A stretch of 7,262 bases of DNA from Hyphomicrobiales bacterium (GTDB lineage: Bacteria; Pseudomonadota; Alphaproteobacteria; Rhizobiales; GCA-2746425). Both the position numbers and the translations under genes were made by a program. The notes under the pieces were generated by a model that saw only the letters and a program-made list of their open reading frames with translations, was not told the DNA's origin and made no database searches. How positions within the stretch are numbered: the first letter of the stretch is position 1; each line of letters begins with the position of its first letter. Below, piece by piece: positions 1 to 6,095 of the stretch. The stretch is from assembly GCA_002746425.1 (NCBI GenBank), contig NVXB01000084.1, forward strand, positions 12,824-20,085. The letters are read 5' to 3'.

Positions 1-302
1 ACATAGTGACCACCGGTGGAACCGGCACCCAGCCATTGGCTATCACCAACAACCATGTCGTAAGCATCGCCGTGAGCGTTAAACTCGGTGAATGCTTTGG
101 TCTGAAAATCAGGCCATGGCGTTGTTTCAACGAGAACAACTACACCGGTCTCTTCGGTGTACTCATTGACGAGTTCCTGCAAGTAGTTTGCTGGATCCCA
201 TTCCGCCCAAAATATTGTAAGTTCCTGAGCCTGAACAGATGTGCCCATAGCAAGTGTCATACTTGCAGCGGCCATCAGGCTTGTCATAGTTCTTCGCAAC
301 AT
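1..302 (-). CDS. ABC transporter extracellular solute-binding protein (family 1, sugar type), N-terminal part
   Basis: The first 100 codons of a periplasmic binding protein; the rest lies beyond the left edge. The start ATG at 302-300 follows a strong ribosome site (GGAGGG, 307-312) with four bases between. The protein opens with a classic signal peptide: Arg3-Arg4, a hydrophobic Ala/Met/Leu stretch and a likely cleavage after Ala25 (SVQA|QELT). The mature start, ELTIFWAEWDPANYLQELV, then an ETGV segment, a TPWPDF segment and a YDMVVGDSQWLG segment, matches family 1 solute-binding proteins that deliver sugars or related polyols to an ABC importer. The permease and ATPase genes probably follow to the left, outside the window. 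The ligand cannot be told from this fragment. An alternative in-frame Met6 exists, but the ribosome site favours Met1. The family is fairly sure; the substrate is open. Confidence 0.85.
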   Translation of the reverse strand, partial: MLRRTMTSLMAAASMTLAMGTSVQAQELTIFWAEWDPANYLQELVNEYTEETGVVVLVETTPWPDFQTKAFTEFNAHGDAYDMVVGDSQWLGAGSTGGHY

Positions 303-306
303 AATT

Positions 307-312
307 CCCTCC
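307..312 (-). promoter_or_regulatory. Ribosome binding site of the solute-binding protein gene
   Basis: On the minus strand GGAGGG lies four bases before the ATG at 302. It is the best Shine-Dalgarno match near this start and selects Met1 over the internal Met6. Confidence 0.7.
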
Positions 313-403
313 GAGTTGCAGCTTCTATTAAGAGCACCGATCTGCCGCAAGACGCGGTGCCCGATGCACTTCATTCCAGTCGTGGCTTTTCGCCATCTTT
401 TGT

Positions 404-432
404 ATTGGTGTTACCGTTTGTCTTTCACCAAT
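404..432. repeat. Inverted repeat ATTGGTG-N15-CACCAAT, candidate operator
   Basis: ATTGGTG at 404-410 and CACCAAT at 426-432 are perfect 7-base inverted copies separated by 15 bases. A further ATTGGT half-site lies at 456-461, inside the candidate promoter. The repeat sits close to or just after the predicted transcription start of the transporter gene, where an operator for a sugar-responsive regulator would be expected. The regulator is unknown. The arms differ from the repeat in front of tetR, so a different protein is likely to bind. Confidence 0.4.
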
Positions 433-436
433 TCTT

Positions 437-464
437 AATCTAGTCCACAAACGCAATTGGTCCA
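437..464 (-). promoter_or_regulatory. Possible promoter of the transporter gene
   Basis: On the minus strand TGGACC (464-459), a 16-base spacer and TAGATT (442-437) each match four of six consensus bases of a sigma-70 type promoter. Transcription would begin near 430, giving a leader of about 128 bases. This is only a moderate match and other placements are possible. Confidence 0.25.
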
Positions 465-522
465 GTATATCCTCGCCTCCTCGCGAGAACACTGCCCTCC
501 ACCACTTGCGCTTATAAAGTAC

Positions 523-1203
523 TCAGCTTGCGTCCTCCTGCTTTCGCAGAGTTTGGCGCACCATTGCCTGTGCCGCCCAAACAACCAATTCTGTTGTCTT
601 TGGCGACGCAATACCATTGATATCTTTCATCACAGCAATAGCCTCGATGCCAAAAATGACAGACAGGCCATTGAGCAATTGCTGATAGTCTTCATCAGGA
701 ATAGTGCCGCAGAGCGGCTCAAGAGCCCGCGCCAGCAACGCAATGCGATGCCCGCGCTTGAACTGATATTCGCTTTCGTCCAGCGTCCCGGCTGTTCTCT
801 GCGCCATTTGCACAAGAGAGAGCTGCAGGACTGCACGGAAGGTCGCTTCAAAAGCCTCGATACGCGGCATGGAAAATTCCAGCAGCTCGGTGACGCGCAC
901 TTCAACATCTTCTGCGCTGGATCGCCACACCATGATGGGGCCAAGTGCGTGTTTGATAACTTGCTGCACCAACGCCGCCTGATTTGGAAAATACCTGTAG
1001 GCCGTTGCGCGCGATACACCTGCCTCTTCAGAAACATAGCTAACCGAGGGCGTGATTCCGTTCTGCATAAGCTGGATTGCACAATCCAGCATCAACCGCC
1101 GCGTGCGCGCCTTTGGACCCTTTTCAAGCTCCATACTCCCCTGATCCAATAACTCTGGCTCAGAAGGTAATACATCGGCAACTGGTTGACGTGAGATACT
1201 CAT
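523..1203 (-). CDS. TetR family transcriptional regulator
   Basis: A 226-residue DNA-binding repressor, counted from the ATG at 1203. The N-terminal TetR helix-turn-helix spans about residues 33-82: helix 1 RRLMLDCAIQLMQNG, then VSYVSEEAGVSRATAYRYF, in which SRATAYRYFPN (64-74) is the recognition helix. The C-terminal part (about 90-220) is a helical ligand-binding and dimerisation domain with no diagnostic ligand motif. It is divergent from the three-gene operon starting at 1280, the standard arrangement for a local repressor. The start is uncertain. An in-frame ATG at 1227 adds eight residues, but it lies upstream of the transcription start predicted from the minus-strand promoter. ATG 1203 falls at that predicted start, so the message would be leaderless. 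ATG 1134 (Met24 here) follows AGGGGAG and would give a 203-residue protein, still normal for the family. The family is certain; the inducer is unknown, though a substrate or intermediate of the local pathway is likely. Confidence 0.9.
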   Translation of the reverse strand: MSISRQPVADVLPSEPELLDQGSMELEKGPKARTRRLMLDCAIQLMQNGITPSVSYVSEEAGVSRATAYRYFPNQAALVQQVIKHALGPIMVWRSSAEDVEVRVTELLEFSMPRIEAFEATFRAVLQLSLVQMAQRTAGTLDESEYQFKRGHRIALLARALEPLCGTIPDEDYQQLLNGLSVIFGIEAIAVMKDINGIASPKTTELVVWAAQAMVRQTLRKQEDAS

Positions 1204-1214
1204 ATCATTATGAT
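1186..1214 (+). promoter_or_regulatory. Sigma-70 type promoter of the Tm-1-like operon
   Basis: TTGACG at 1186-1191, a spacer of exactly 17 bases and TATGAT at 1209-1214 match ten of twelve consensus bases. Transcription would start near 1221, leaving a leader of about 59 bases before the ATG at 1280. The -10 box lies in the core of the 1192-1226 inverted repeat, so a protein bound there would block the promoter. Confidence 0.7.
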
Positions 1215-1226
1215 ACGGCAATCTCA
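1192..1226. promoter_or_regulatory. Concentric inverted repeat, likely TetR operator
   Basis: Two nested inverted repeats share one centre at base 1209. The inner pair is TATCAT (1203-1208) and ATGATA (1210-1215) around a single T. The outer pair is TGAGAT (1192-1197) and ATCTCA (1221-1226). C1201 and G1217 also pair symmetrically. The 35-base site covers the -10 boxes of both divergent promoters. TetR dimers, often two per site, bind palindromes of this kind beside their own gene. The symmetry is seen directly; binding by the adjacent TetR is inferred. Confidence 0.65.
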
Positions 1227-1238
1227 TTTCGTAATCAA
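1210..1238 (-). promoter_or_regulatory. Divergent promoter of the tetR gene
   Basis: On the minus strand TTGATT (1238-1233), a 17-base spacer and TATCAT (1215-1210) form a fair sigma-70 type promoter. Its predicted start near 1203 coincides with the A of the tetR ATG, implying a leaderless message. Its -10 box overlaps the opposing promoter's -10 box by five bases, so the two promoters should compete and one bound repressor could silence both. Confidence 0.5.
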
Positions 1239-1279
1239 GCAGTGTTTATAAATCTTCTTACTAGGCCAATGAGGCAATC

Positions 1280-2473
1280 ATGAAACGCCTGTATATCGTG
1301 GGAACTGCCGACACAAAAGGCCCGGAACTCCGCTATCTTAGCGAGAAAATCCGGGGTTTTGGGCATGTGCCGGTCATCGTTGATGTGGGCACCAAAAAAC
1401 CGACGATTGCGGTTGATATTAGCGCAAAAATTGTTGCTGAATTTAGTGCTGATGGCGCTGAGAGCATTCTGGAAACTGATGATCGCGGCACTGCCATAAC
1501 CGGCATGGCCAAGGCTTTTGCGCGTTTCATTGCCAGCCGCGATGATATTTCTGGTATTTTGGGCATTGGCGGCGGCGGTGGCACCTCCATCATTTGCGAG
1601 GGCATGCAGGTTTTGCCGCTGGGGCTGCCCAAAATCATGGTGTCCACTTTGGCCTCTGGCGATGTCGCGCCCTATGTCGGCGTGTCAGACATCATCATGA
1701 TGCCCTCTGTGACCGATCTTGCCGGGCTTAACCGATTGAGCCGAATCATCCTCCACAACGCCGCCAGCGCGATTGTGGGCATGAGCGAGAACCCTGCTCC
1801 CAAGACCGACGACAAGCCCGCCCTTGGCCTAACCATGTTTGGCGTCACGACGCCCGCTGTCACCGCCATCGCCGATCTTTTGGCCGATGATTATGACGGC
1901 CTGATCTTTCACGCCACCGGCACCGGTGGACGCGCCATGGAAAACTTGGTGGGCAATGATTTACTAACTGGCGTTTTGGATATCACAACCACCGAAATTG
2001 CCGATCTTTTGGTTGGCGGCGTGCTGGCGGCAAGCGAAACCCGGCTCGACATCATCATCCAAAAGGCCCTGCCCTATGTCGGCTCTGTCGGCGCGCTGGA
2101 TATGGTCAATTTCTGGGCCAAGGAAACGGTGCCAAAAGGATTCCAGAACCGCAATCTCTATGTGCACAACGCCAATGTGACCTTGATGCGCACAGATGCA
2201 GCCGAGTGCCGCAAAATTGGCGCGTGGATCGGCGACAAAATCAACAAGATGAGCGGCCCGGTTCGCTTTCTCATTCCCGAAAAAGGCATTTCGTCTCTCG
2301 ATATCGAGGGCGGTGCCTTTTTTGATCCCGCAACAGATGCGGTGCTTTTCGACACGATTGAAAATACCGTCAGCTGGAACAACAGCAAGATTATAAAACG
2401 CCTTCCCTACCATATTAACGACCCGGAATTCGCCCAGGCTGCCGTTGCAGCATGGCGCGAGATTTCGAATTGA
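1280..2473 (+). CDS. Tm-1-like ATP-binding domain protein (UPF0261 family)
   Basis: A 397-residue cytoplasmic protein spanning the usual full length of UPF0261. Family hallmarks run in order: YIVGTADTKGPEL (5-17), the Gly-rich GILGIGGGGGTSIICEG (92-108), LASGDVAPYVG (124-134) followed by MMPSVTDLAGLN (140-151), TMFGVTTPAVTAI (185-197), FHATGTGGRAMENL (210-223) and DITTTEIADLLVGG (234-247). The family resembles the N-terminal half of the tomato antiviral protein Tm-1, whose structure, as I recall it, was solved with a nucleotide bound; no reaction is established for the bacterial proteins. The start ATG follows GAGG (1271-1274) with a five-base gap. It is first in a three-gene operon under the 1186-1214 promoter, with only 17 bases to the next gene, which encodes the relative of the C-terminal half of Tm-1. 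Catabolic use of ATP on an unknown substrate is plausible but unproven. Confidence 0.92.
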   Translation: MKRLYIVGTADTKGPELRYLSEKIRGFGHVPVIVDVGTKKPTIAVDISAKIVAEFSADGAESILETDDRGTAITGMAKAFARFIASRDDISGILGIGGGGGTSIICEGMQVLPLGLPKIMVSTLASGDVAPYVGVSDIIMMPSVTDLAGLNRLSRIILHNAASAIVGMSENPAPKTDDKPALGLTMFGVTTPAVTAIADLLADDYDGLIFHATGTGGRAMENLVGNDLLTGVLDITTTEIADLLVGGVLAASETRLDIIIQKALPYVGSVGALDMVNFWAKETVPKGFQNRNLYVHNANVTLMRTDAAECRKIGAWIGDKINKMSGPVRFLIPEKGISSLDIEGGAFFDPATDAVLFDTIENTVSWNNSKIIKRLPYHINDPEFAQAAVAAWREISN

Positions 2474-2490
2474 TTCAAAGGATTTTCCGC

Positions 2491-3321
2491 ATGCCAGCAC
2501 CTTCACGAAAAGAGATACTGCAAAAGTTCCACGCGATGGTTGACCAGCGCATCCCCATTGTGGGCGGCGGCGCGGGCACTGGTCTGTCGGCCAAATGCGA
2601 GGAAGCTGGCGGCATTGATTTGATAATTATCTACAATTCGGGCCGTTACCGCATGGCCGGTCGCGGTTCATCTGCCGGGCTGTTGGCCTATGGCAACGCC
2701 AATGAAATCGTCAAGGATATGGCCCGCGAAGTGTTGCCCGTGGTCAAACACACGCCGGTTTTGGCCGGGGTCAACGGCACCGACCCTTTTGTGCTGATGC
2801 CCCATTTGCTGGCAGAGCTGAAAGCCATGGGTTTTTCGGGCGTGCAGAACTTTCCAACGGTCGGCCTGTTTGATGGCCGTATGCGGGTGAGTTTTGAGGA
2901 AACCGGGCTTGGGTTCGGCCTCGAAGTCGACATGATTGCGCAGGCCAACGAGATCGATTTATTGACCACGCCTTATGTGTTTGAAACCGAAGAAGCCGAA
3001 GCCATGGCGCGCGCTGGAGCGGATATTATCGTCGCGCATATGGGCGTCACCACCGGCGGTAGCATTGGCGCGACATCGGCCAAAACGCTAGATGAATGCA
3101 TCGCGGAAATCGATGCTATTTCGGAAGCGGCCCGAAAAGTACGCGATGACATCATCATCTTGTGCCACGGCGGCCCCATCGCCATGCCGGATGACGCGGA
3201 ATATGTGTTGCAGAATGCCGCCAATTGCCACGGCTTTTATGGCGCATCGAGCATGGAGCGTTTGCCGGTTGAGGGCGCGCTTGTTGAGCAAACGCAAAAA
3301 TTCAAATCACTTAAATTCTGA
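2491..3321 (+). CDS. Phosphoenolpyruvate hydrolase family TIM-barrel protein
   Basis: A 276-residue protein of the PEP_hydrolase-like TIM-barrel family. Conserved stretches are VGGGAGTGLSAKCEEAGG (24-41), IIYNSGRYRMAGRGS (46-60), LAGVNGTDPF (91-100), GVQNFPTVGLFDG (117-129), HMGVTTGGSIGA (183-194), CHGGPIAMPDDAEY (225-238) and GFYGASSMERLPVE (248-261). Despite the family name, which rests on limited evidence, the reaction is not established; the barrel and Gly-rich loops suggest an enzyme acting on a phosphorylated or carboxylated small molecule. The start at 2491 is preceded by AAGGA (2478-2482) with an eight-base gap. An in-frame ATG at 2452 lies inside the preceding gene, lacks a comparable site and adds residues foreign to the family. 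The protein corresponds to the C-terminal half of plant Tm-1, so the two adjacent genes probably encode partners. Confidence 0.9.
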   Translation: MPAPSRKEILQKFHAMVDQRIPIVGGGAGTGLSAKCEEAGGIDLIIIYNSGRYRMAGRGSSAGLLAYGNANEIVKDMAREVLPVVKHTPVLAGVNGTDPFVLMPHLLAELKAMGFSGVQNFPTVGLFDGRMRVSFEETGLGFGLEVDMIAQANEIDLLTTPYVFETEEAEAMARAGADIIVAHMGVTTGGSIGATSAKTLDECIAEIDAISEAARKVRDDIIILCHGGPIAMPDDAEYVLQNAANCHGFYGASSMERLPVEGALVEQTQKFKSLKF

Positions 3322-3334
3322 TTTCAAACTAACT

Positions 3335-3340
3335 GGGAGG
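3335..3340 (+). promoter_or_regulatory. Ribosome binding site of the cupin gene
   Basis: GGGAGG lies seven bases before the ATG at 3348, the strongest such site in the plus-strand operon. It fixes Met1 of the cupin over the internal Met8. Confidence 0.7.
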
Positions 3341-3347
3341 TTTTCAC

Positions 3348-3752
3348 ATGGCGGATGGCAAATTTTCAATGGCAAGCGACATTGAGCCGGAAATTCTGGA
3401 CTGGGGACAATTGCGCTGGGTCAGCTCTCCGCTGGCGACAAATGCCAATCAGTTGACCGTAATTGACGTGACGCTGAACCCCGGTAAGGGCCATGATTTT
3501 CACAAGCACCCGGACCAGGAAGAGGTCATCTACGTGATTTCAGGATCGGTGGAGCAGTGGGTGGATCAAGAAATGCGCATTCTTGGCCCCGGTGATTCCG
3601 CGTTTTTGCCTGCGGGCATGGTGCATGCATCGTTTAACAATGGCGATAGCGATGCCAAAGTTTTGGCCATTCTTGGCCCCTGTGTGGGTGATGGTGGTTA
3701 TGAGTTGGTGGACGTTGCCGACCAAGCGCCGTGGAATACGTTGCGCAAATAA
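3348..3752 (+). CDS. Small single-domain cupin protein
   Basis: A 134-residue cytoplasmic cupin with both family motifs intact. Motif 1 has His52-Lys-His54, Glu59 and Gly66. Motif 2 runs from Gly82 through Pro88-Ala-Gly90 and His93 to Asn97 and fits the consensus exactly. His52, His54, Glu59 and His93 should hold one metal ion, so the protein is expected to be an active metal cupin (isomerase, dioxygenase, decarboxylase or lyase) rather than a degenerate one. A binding-only role cannot be excluded. It is last in the operon, 26 bases after the TIM-barrel gene, and has its own strong ribosome site. It ends 50 bases from the stop of the convergent oxidoreductase gene. The fold is certain, the substrate unknown; the context suggests a step on the same compound as the Tm-1-like pair. 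Confidence 0.9.
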   Translation: MADGKFSMASDIEPEILDWGQLRWVSSPLATNANQLTVIDVTLNPGKGHDFHKHPDQEEVIYVISGSVEQWVDQEMRILGPGDSAFLPAGMVHASFNNGDSDAKVLAILGPCVGDGGYELVDVADQAPWNTLRK

Positions 3753-3759
3753 TTTTTAT

Positions 3760-3792
3760 AAAAAAGCGCGGGCCAGCAAAACCGGCCCGCGC
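3760..3792 (-). terminator. Intrinsic terminator of the minus-strand operon
   Basis: GCGCGGGCC (3766-3774) and GGCCCGCGC (3784-3792) form a perfect nine-pair GC stem with a nine-base loop. On the minus strand the stem is followed at once by six T (3765-3760) and a further AT-rich stretch, the signature of a rho-independent terminator for transcripts leaving the oxidoreductase gene (stop at 3803). On the plus strand no T-tract follows, so termination of the cupin operon here would be weaker, though the same hairpin would protect that transcript's 3' end. Confidence 0.85.
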
Positions 3793-3802
3793 GAAATACC
3801 TT

Positions 3803-4945
3803 CTAGTTCCGGGCACTCTCCCAAGCACCCGTTTCAGCAGATTTCAACACCGCATCGGTCACAACATCTGTAGCCATGGCTTCTCTAAAAGTTGGAGAAG
3901 GCGCGGTGCCATCTTCCAGACCTTTGATGAAATCTGCGACCTGATGAATGAAAGTGTGCTCATACCCGATCTGCAAACCGGGCACCCACCACTTGTCCAT
4001 ATAAGGGTGGTCACCATCGGTGATATGCAGGGTTTTCCAACCCCGCGTGAGGCCTTCATCTGAATGATCGAAGAATTCGAGGCGATGCAGATCGTGCAAA
4101 TCCCAGGCAATCGATCCATTTTCACCGTTGATTTCAAACGTGTTGAGCGCCTTATGGCCGCGCGCATAACGCGTGGCTTCAAACGTCGCCAGCGATCCAT
4201 TGGCGAAACGGGCCAAAAACATGCTGGCATCATCAATCGTCACCTTTTGCATTTTGCCGGTCAACGTGTGCATCCGCTCCTTGATAAAGGTCTCGGTGGT
4301 GCCGGTTACGGTGTCGATTTCACCATTCAGCCAAAGCGCAGTATCGATGCAATGGGCCAGCAAATCGCCTGTTACACCACTGCCCGCAACATCTTTATCG
4401 AGCCGCCAAAGCCCCTCGCCGCCCTGCGGCAGATCGGTGGAAATGGTCCAATCCTGCAAGAACTTAGCACGGTAATGAAAAATGCGGCCAAGCTTGCCCT
4501 CATCAATCAACTGTTTTGCCAAGGTTACCGCCGGTACGCGGCGGTAATTATACCAAACCATATTGGCAACACCGGCCTTTTCAACCGCTGCAACCATCTC
4601 TGCCGATTCAGCTGCATTACGCCCAAGCGGTTTTTCGCACATCACCATTTTGCCAGCTTCCGCCGCCGCAATTGCGATTTCTTTATGGGTGTCGTTGGGG
4701 CTGGCAATATCAATCAGATCGATATCATCGCGCGCGATCATTTTGCGCCAATCGGTTTCCACCGATTGATAGTTCCACTGCTCGGCAAACGCTTTGGCCT
4801 TTTCGCCATTGCGCGCACAAATCGCGGTTAGTTCCGGCGTATAGCCAGAATCGAAAAAGTTGCTGACGGATGTAAAGGCGTTGGAGTGTGTCCGGCCCAT
4901 AAAGCCGTAACCGACAAGCCCGACACGAAGTTTCTTTTTAGCCAT
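3803..4945 (-). CDS. Gfo/Idh/MocA family NAD(P)-dependent oxidoreductase
   Basis: A 380-residue dehydrogenase of the glucose-fructose oxidoreductase/inositol dehydrogenase/MocA family, which uses NAD(P) to oxidise or reduce a sugar, cyclitol or sugar-acid hydroxyl. The Rossmann motif is GYGFMG (Gly12, Gly14, Gly17). CEKPLGRN supplies the conserved Glu104-Lys105-Pro106. GDLLAHCID (193-201) gives the Asp194/His198 pair typical of the catalytic site. The C-terminal half (about 130-360) is the alpha/beta substrate domain. The start at 4945 follows GGGGAG with an eight-base gap; an upstream in-frame ATG at 5026 would run into the preceding gene and was not chosen. The gene follows the TIM-barrel gene by 23 bases and is last in the operon, just before the terminator. 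An Idh-like or 3-keto-glycoside-forming activity is possible. The family is certain, the substrate unknown. Confidence 0.92.
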   Translation of the reverse strand: MAKKKLRVGLVGYGFMGRTHSNAFTSVSNFFDSGYTPELTAICARNGEKAKAFAEQWNYQSVETDWRKMIARDDIDLIDIASPNDTHKEIAIAAAEAGKMVMCEKPLGRNAAESAEMVAAVEKAGVANMVWYNYRRVPAVTLAKQLIDEGKLGRIFHYRAKFLQDWTISTDLPQGGEGLWRLDKDVAGSGVTGDLLAHCIDTALWLNGEIDTVTGTTETFIKERMHTLTGKMQKVTIDDASMFLARFANGSLATFEATRYARGHKALNTFEINGENGSIAWDLHDLHRLEFFDHSDEGLTRGWKTLHITDGDHPYMDKWWVPGLQIGYEHTFIHQVADFIKGLEDGTAPSPTFREAMATDVVTDAVLKSAETGAWESARN

Positions 4946-4968
4946 TTTATTGTCTCCCCTTCGCGGAT

Positions 4969-6012
4969 TTAAGACCAGCCATGCGCATCGCGCACCTTGA
5001 TCATTGCGGCCAAAATGTTGTTCCATGTGTCGGGTTTGGCCATGTCATCATTGGGGAACATGCAACCATCCCAGCAAATGTGCTTCATGGCTTTGGTCAA
5101 TGCGCCATCCTTATTGCGCAGCCAAAGGCCCGCATCTTCGGTAATGTTCAGCTTGCCATTGGGGTCATTCGCCATGCAGTGACGACCGGTTTTGTCATGG
5201 CTGCCCATGCCTTTGACCGTGCCATCATTTTGCGCAACGTGAAAATCCGTGGTCCATGGGCGTAGCGCATCGGTTACTTTGACCAGTGCTTCATGCAAAA
5301 CGCTGCGATCTTCCCAATCATAGCCCTCTGGCAACAGCCGATGTTCCTGCGCATTAAAGCCCATTGTGTATAGCAGCGTGTGGGCCATATCGGCCTGAAA
5401 ACCGATGATTTTTGGCCGATCTGTGGCTTCCAAAAGTTCCACCATATGCTTCCAGGAATGCATGCCGCCCCAGCAAATCTCGCCCTCAACAGCCAGGCGC
5501 TCGCCGTGACCTTCGGCAACATCACACGCTTCGCGAAATGTTTGGGCAATCAGCTTGGTGTTTCCAGCCTCATCTTTCGACCATTCTTCAACGCCCGATG
5601 CGGAATCGATACGCACCAAACCATAGTCGCGCACGCCAAGATCGCTCAACTTGCTCATAATCCGGCATGACTTATCGACCATCGTGACAAATTGTTTGCG
5701 CTCATCGGCACTGCCCATCGCGGCACCGCCGCCAACGGGAGGCCAAACCGGGGCAACGGCAGAGCCAACTTTCAACTTTCGCGCCATCAGCTTATCGGCC
5801 AGAATTTTCAGATCATCATCAGTTGCATCAATGCTGGTGTGCGGATCGGCCAGAAACAAATCCACCCCATCAAATTTAACGCCGTTTACCTCCGCCGCAG
5901 CGGTCATATCCAGCATTGTGTCCAGATCAATTGGCGGTTCGGAATCCGGTCCCTTGCCAACCACGCCCGGCCACATCGCATTATGCAGTTTTGGATAGAT
6001 ATTCTGGCTCAT
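4969..6012 (-). CDS. Xylose-isomerase-like TIM-barrel protein (sugar phosphate isomerase/epimerase family)
   Basis: A 347-residue protein of the AP-endonuclease-2/xylose-isomerase-like TIM-barrel family, whose members are metal-dependent isomerases, epimerases, dehydratases or lyases acting on sugars and cyclitols. Candidate metal ligands at barrel strand ends are Glu176 or Glu178 (AVEGEICWGG), Asp208 and His211 (FQADMAHT), His258 (DFHVAQNDG) and Asp315 (ICWDGCMFPN). The Trp/Gly/Pro-rich APVWPPVGGG at 87-96 is a striking further stretch. The start is preceded by GGGGAG with an eight-base gap, the same spacing as in the next gene, with which it is tightly linked. Pairing with a Gfo/Idh/MocA enzyme recalls IolG/IolE of inositol breakdown and the oxidase/TIM-barrel pairs that cleave glycosides through 3-keto intermediates; 3-dehydroshikimate dehydratases also share this fold. 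I cannot choose among these. No signal peptide is seen. Confidence 0.88.
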   Translation of the reverse strand: MSQNIYPKLHNAMWPGVVGKGPDSEPPIDLDTMLDMTAAAEVNGVKFDGVDLFLADPHTSIDATDDDLKILADKLMARKLKVGSAVAPVWPPVGGGAAMGSADERKQFVTMVDKSCRIMSKLSDLGVRDYGLVRIDSASGVEEWSKDEAGNTKLIAQTFREACDVAEGHGERLAVEGEICWGGMHSWKHMVELLEATDRPKIIGFQADMAHTLLYTMGFNAQEHRLLPEGYDWEDRSVLHEALVKVTDALRPWTTDFHVAQNDGTVKGMGSHDKTGRHCMANDPNGKLNITEDAGLWLRNKDGALTKAMKHICWDGCMFPNDDMAKPDTWNNILAAMIKVRDAHGWS

Positions 6013-6095
6013 AGCCTATGCTCCCCGTTTAAAATCCCCTTACGTCATAGCTAAGAGATTGCGCGGTTTACAGCCATTGAGCAAGGGTAAACTGG
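6013..6095 (-). other. Intergenic segment between tautomerase and TIM-barrel genes, with GTTTAC inverted repeat
   Basis: The only sizeable gap in the minus-strand operon (83 bases). It contains GTTTAC (6066-6071) and GTAAAC (6087-6092) as perfect inverted copies 15 bases apart, plus the TIM-barrel gene's ribosome site at about 6021-6026. No T-tract follows the repeat, so it is not an evident terminator. It could be an operator for an internal promoter, but I found only weak promoter hexamers. Confidence 0.35.

Larger units (their letters stand above)
303..522 (-). other. Leader and control region of the transporter gene (no gene seen)
   Basis: These 220 bases separate the tetR stop from the binding-protein start; both genes read leftward. 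I see no credible coding sequence here. The region holds a possible minus-strand promoter (437-464), an inverted repeat just downstream of it (404-432) and, in the presumed leader, a second inverted repeat: GCACCG at about 333-338 against CGGTGC at about 354-359. No intrinsic terminator with a T-tract follows tetR, so read-through from tetR into the transporter gene is possible. The presence of its own control signals is inference. Confidence 0.5.

Noticed and set aside
465..485. Small hairpin CTCGC...GCGAG after tetR as a terminator
   Set aside because: The stem is only five pairs and no T-tract follows on the minus strand, so it is not a convincing terminator.
457..1152. Plus-strand open frame of 231 codons opposite tetR
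   Set aside because: The product is Cys/His-rich and family-less, while the opposite strand encodes an unmistakable TetR regulator.
1204..1227. Eight-residue upstream extension of TetR from ATG 1227
   Set aside because: It lies inside the operator/promoter overlap, has no ribosome site and precedes the predicted transcription start. It is kept only as an alternative.
2452..2490. Earlier in-frame start for the PEP-hydrolase-family gene
   Set aside because: It overlaps the end of the upstream gene and has no good ribosome site, while ATG 2491 has AAGGA at proper spacing and matches the family's usual N-terminus.
4064..4831. Long open frame on the plus strand, 255 codons, inside the oxidoreductase gene
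   Set aside because: It lies antisense to a clearly recognisable Gfo/Idh/MocA enzyme, has no ribosome site and its product resembles no family. It is an antisense shadow of biased codon use.
4946..5026. Earlier in-frame start for the oxidoreductase gene
   Set aside because: It would overlap the TIM-barrel gene by 58 bases and place 27 unrelated residues before the Rossmann start. ATG 4945 has GGGGAG eight bases upstream.
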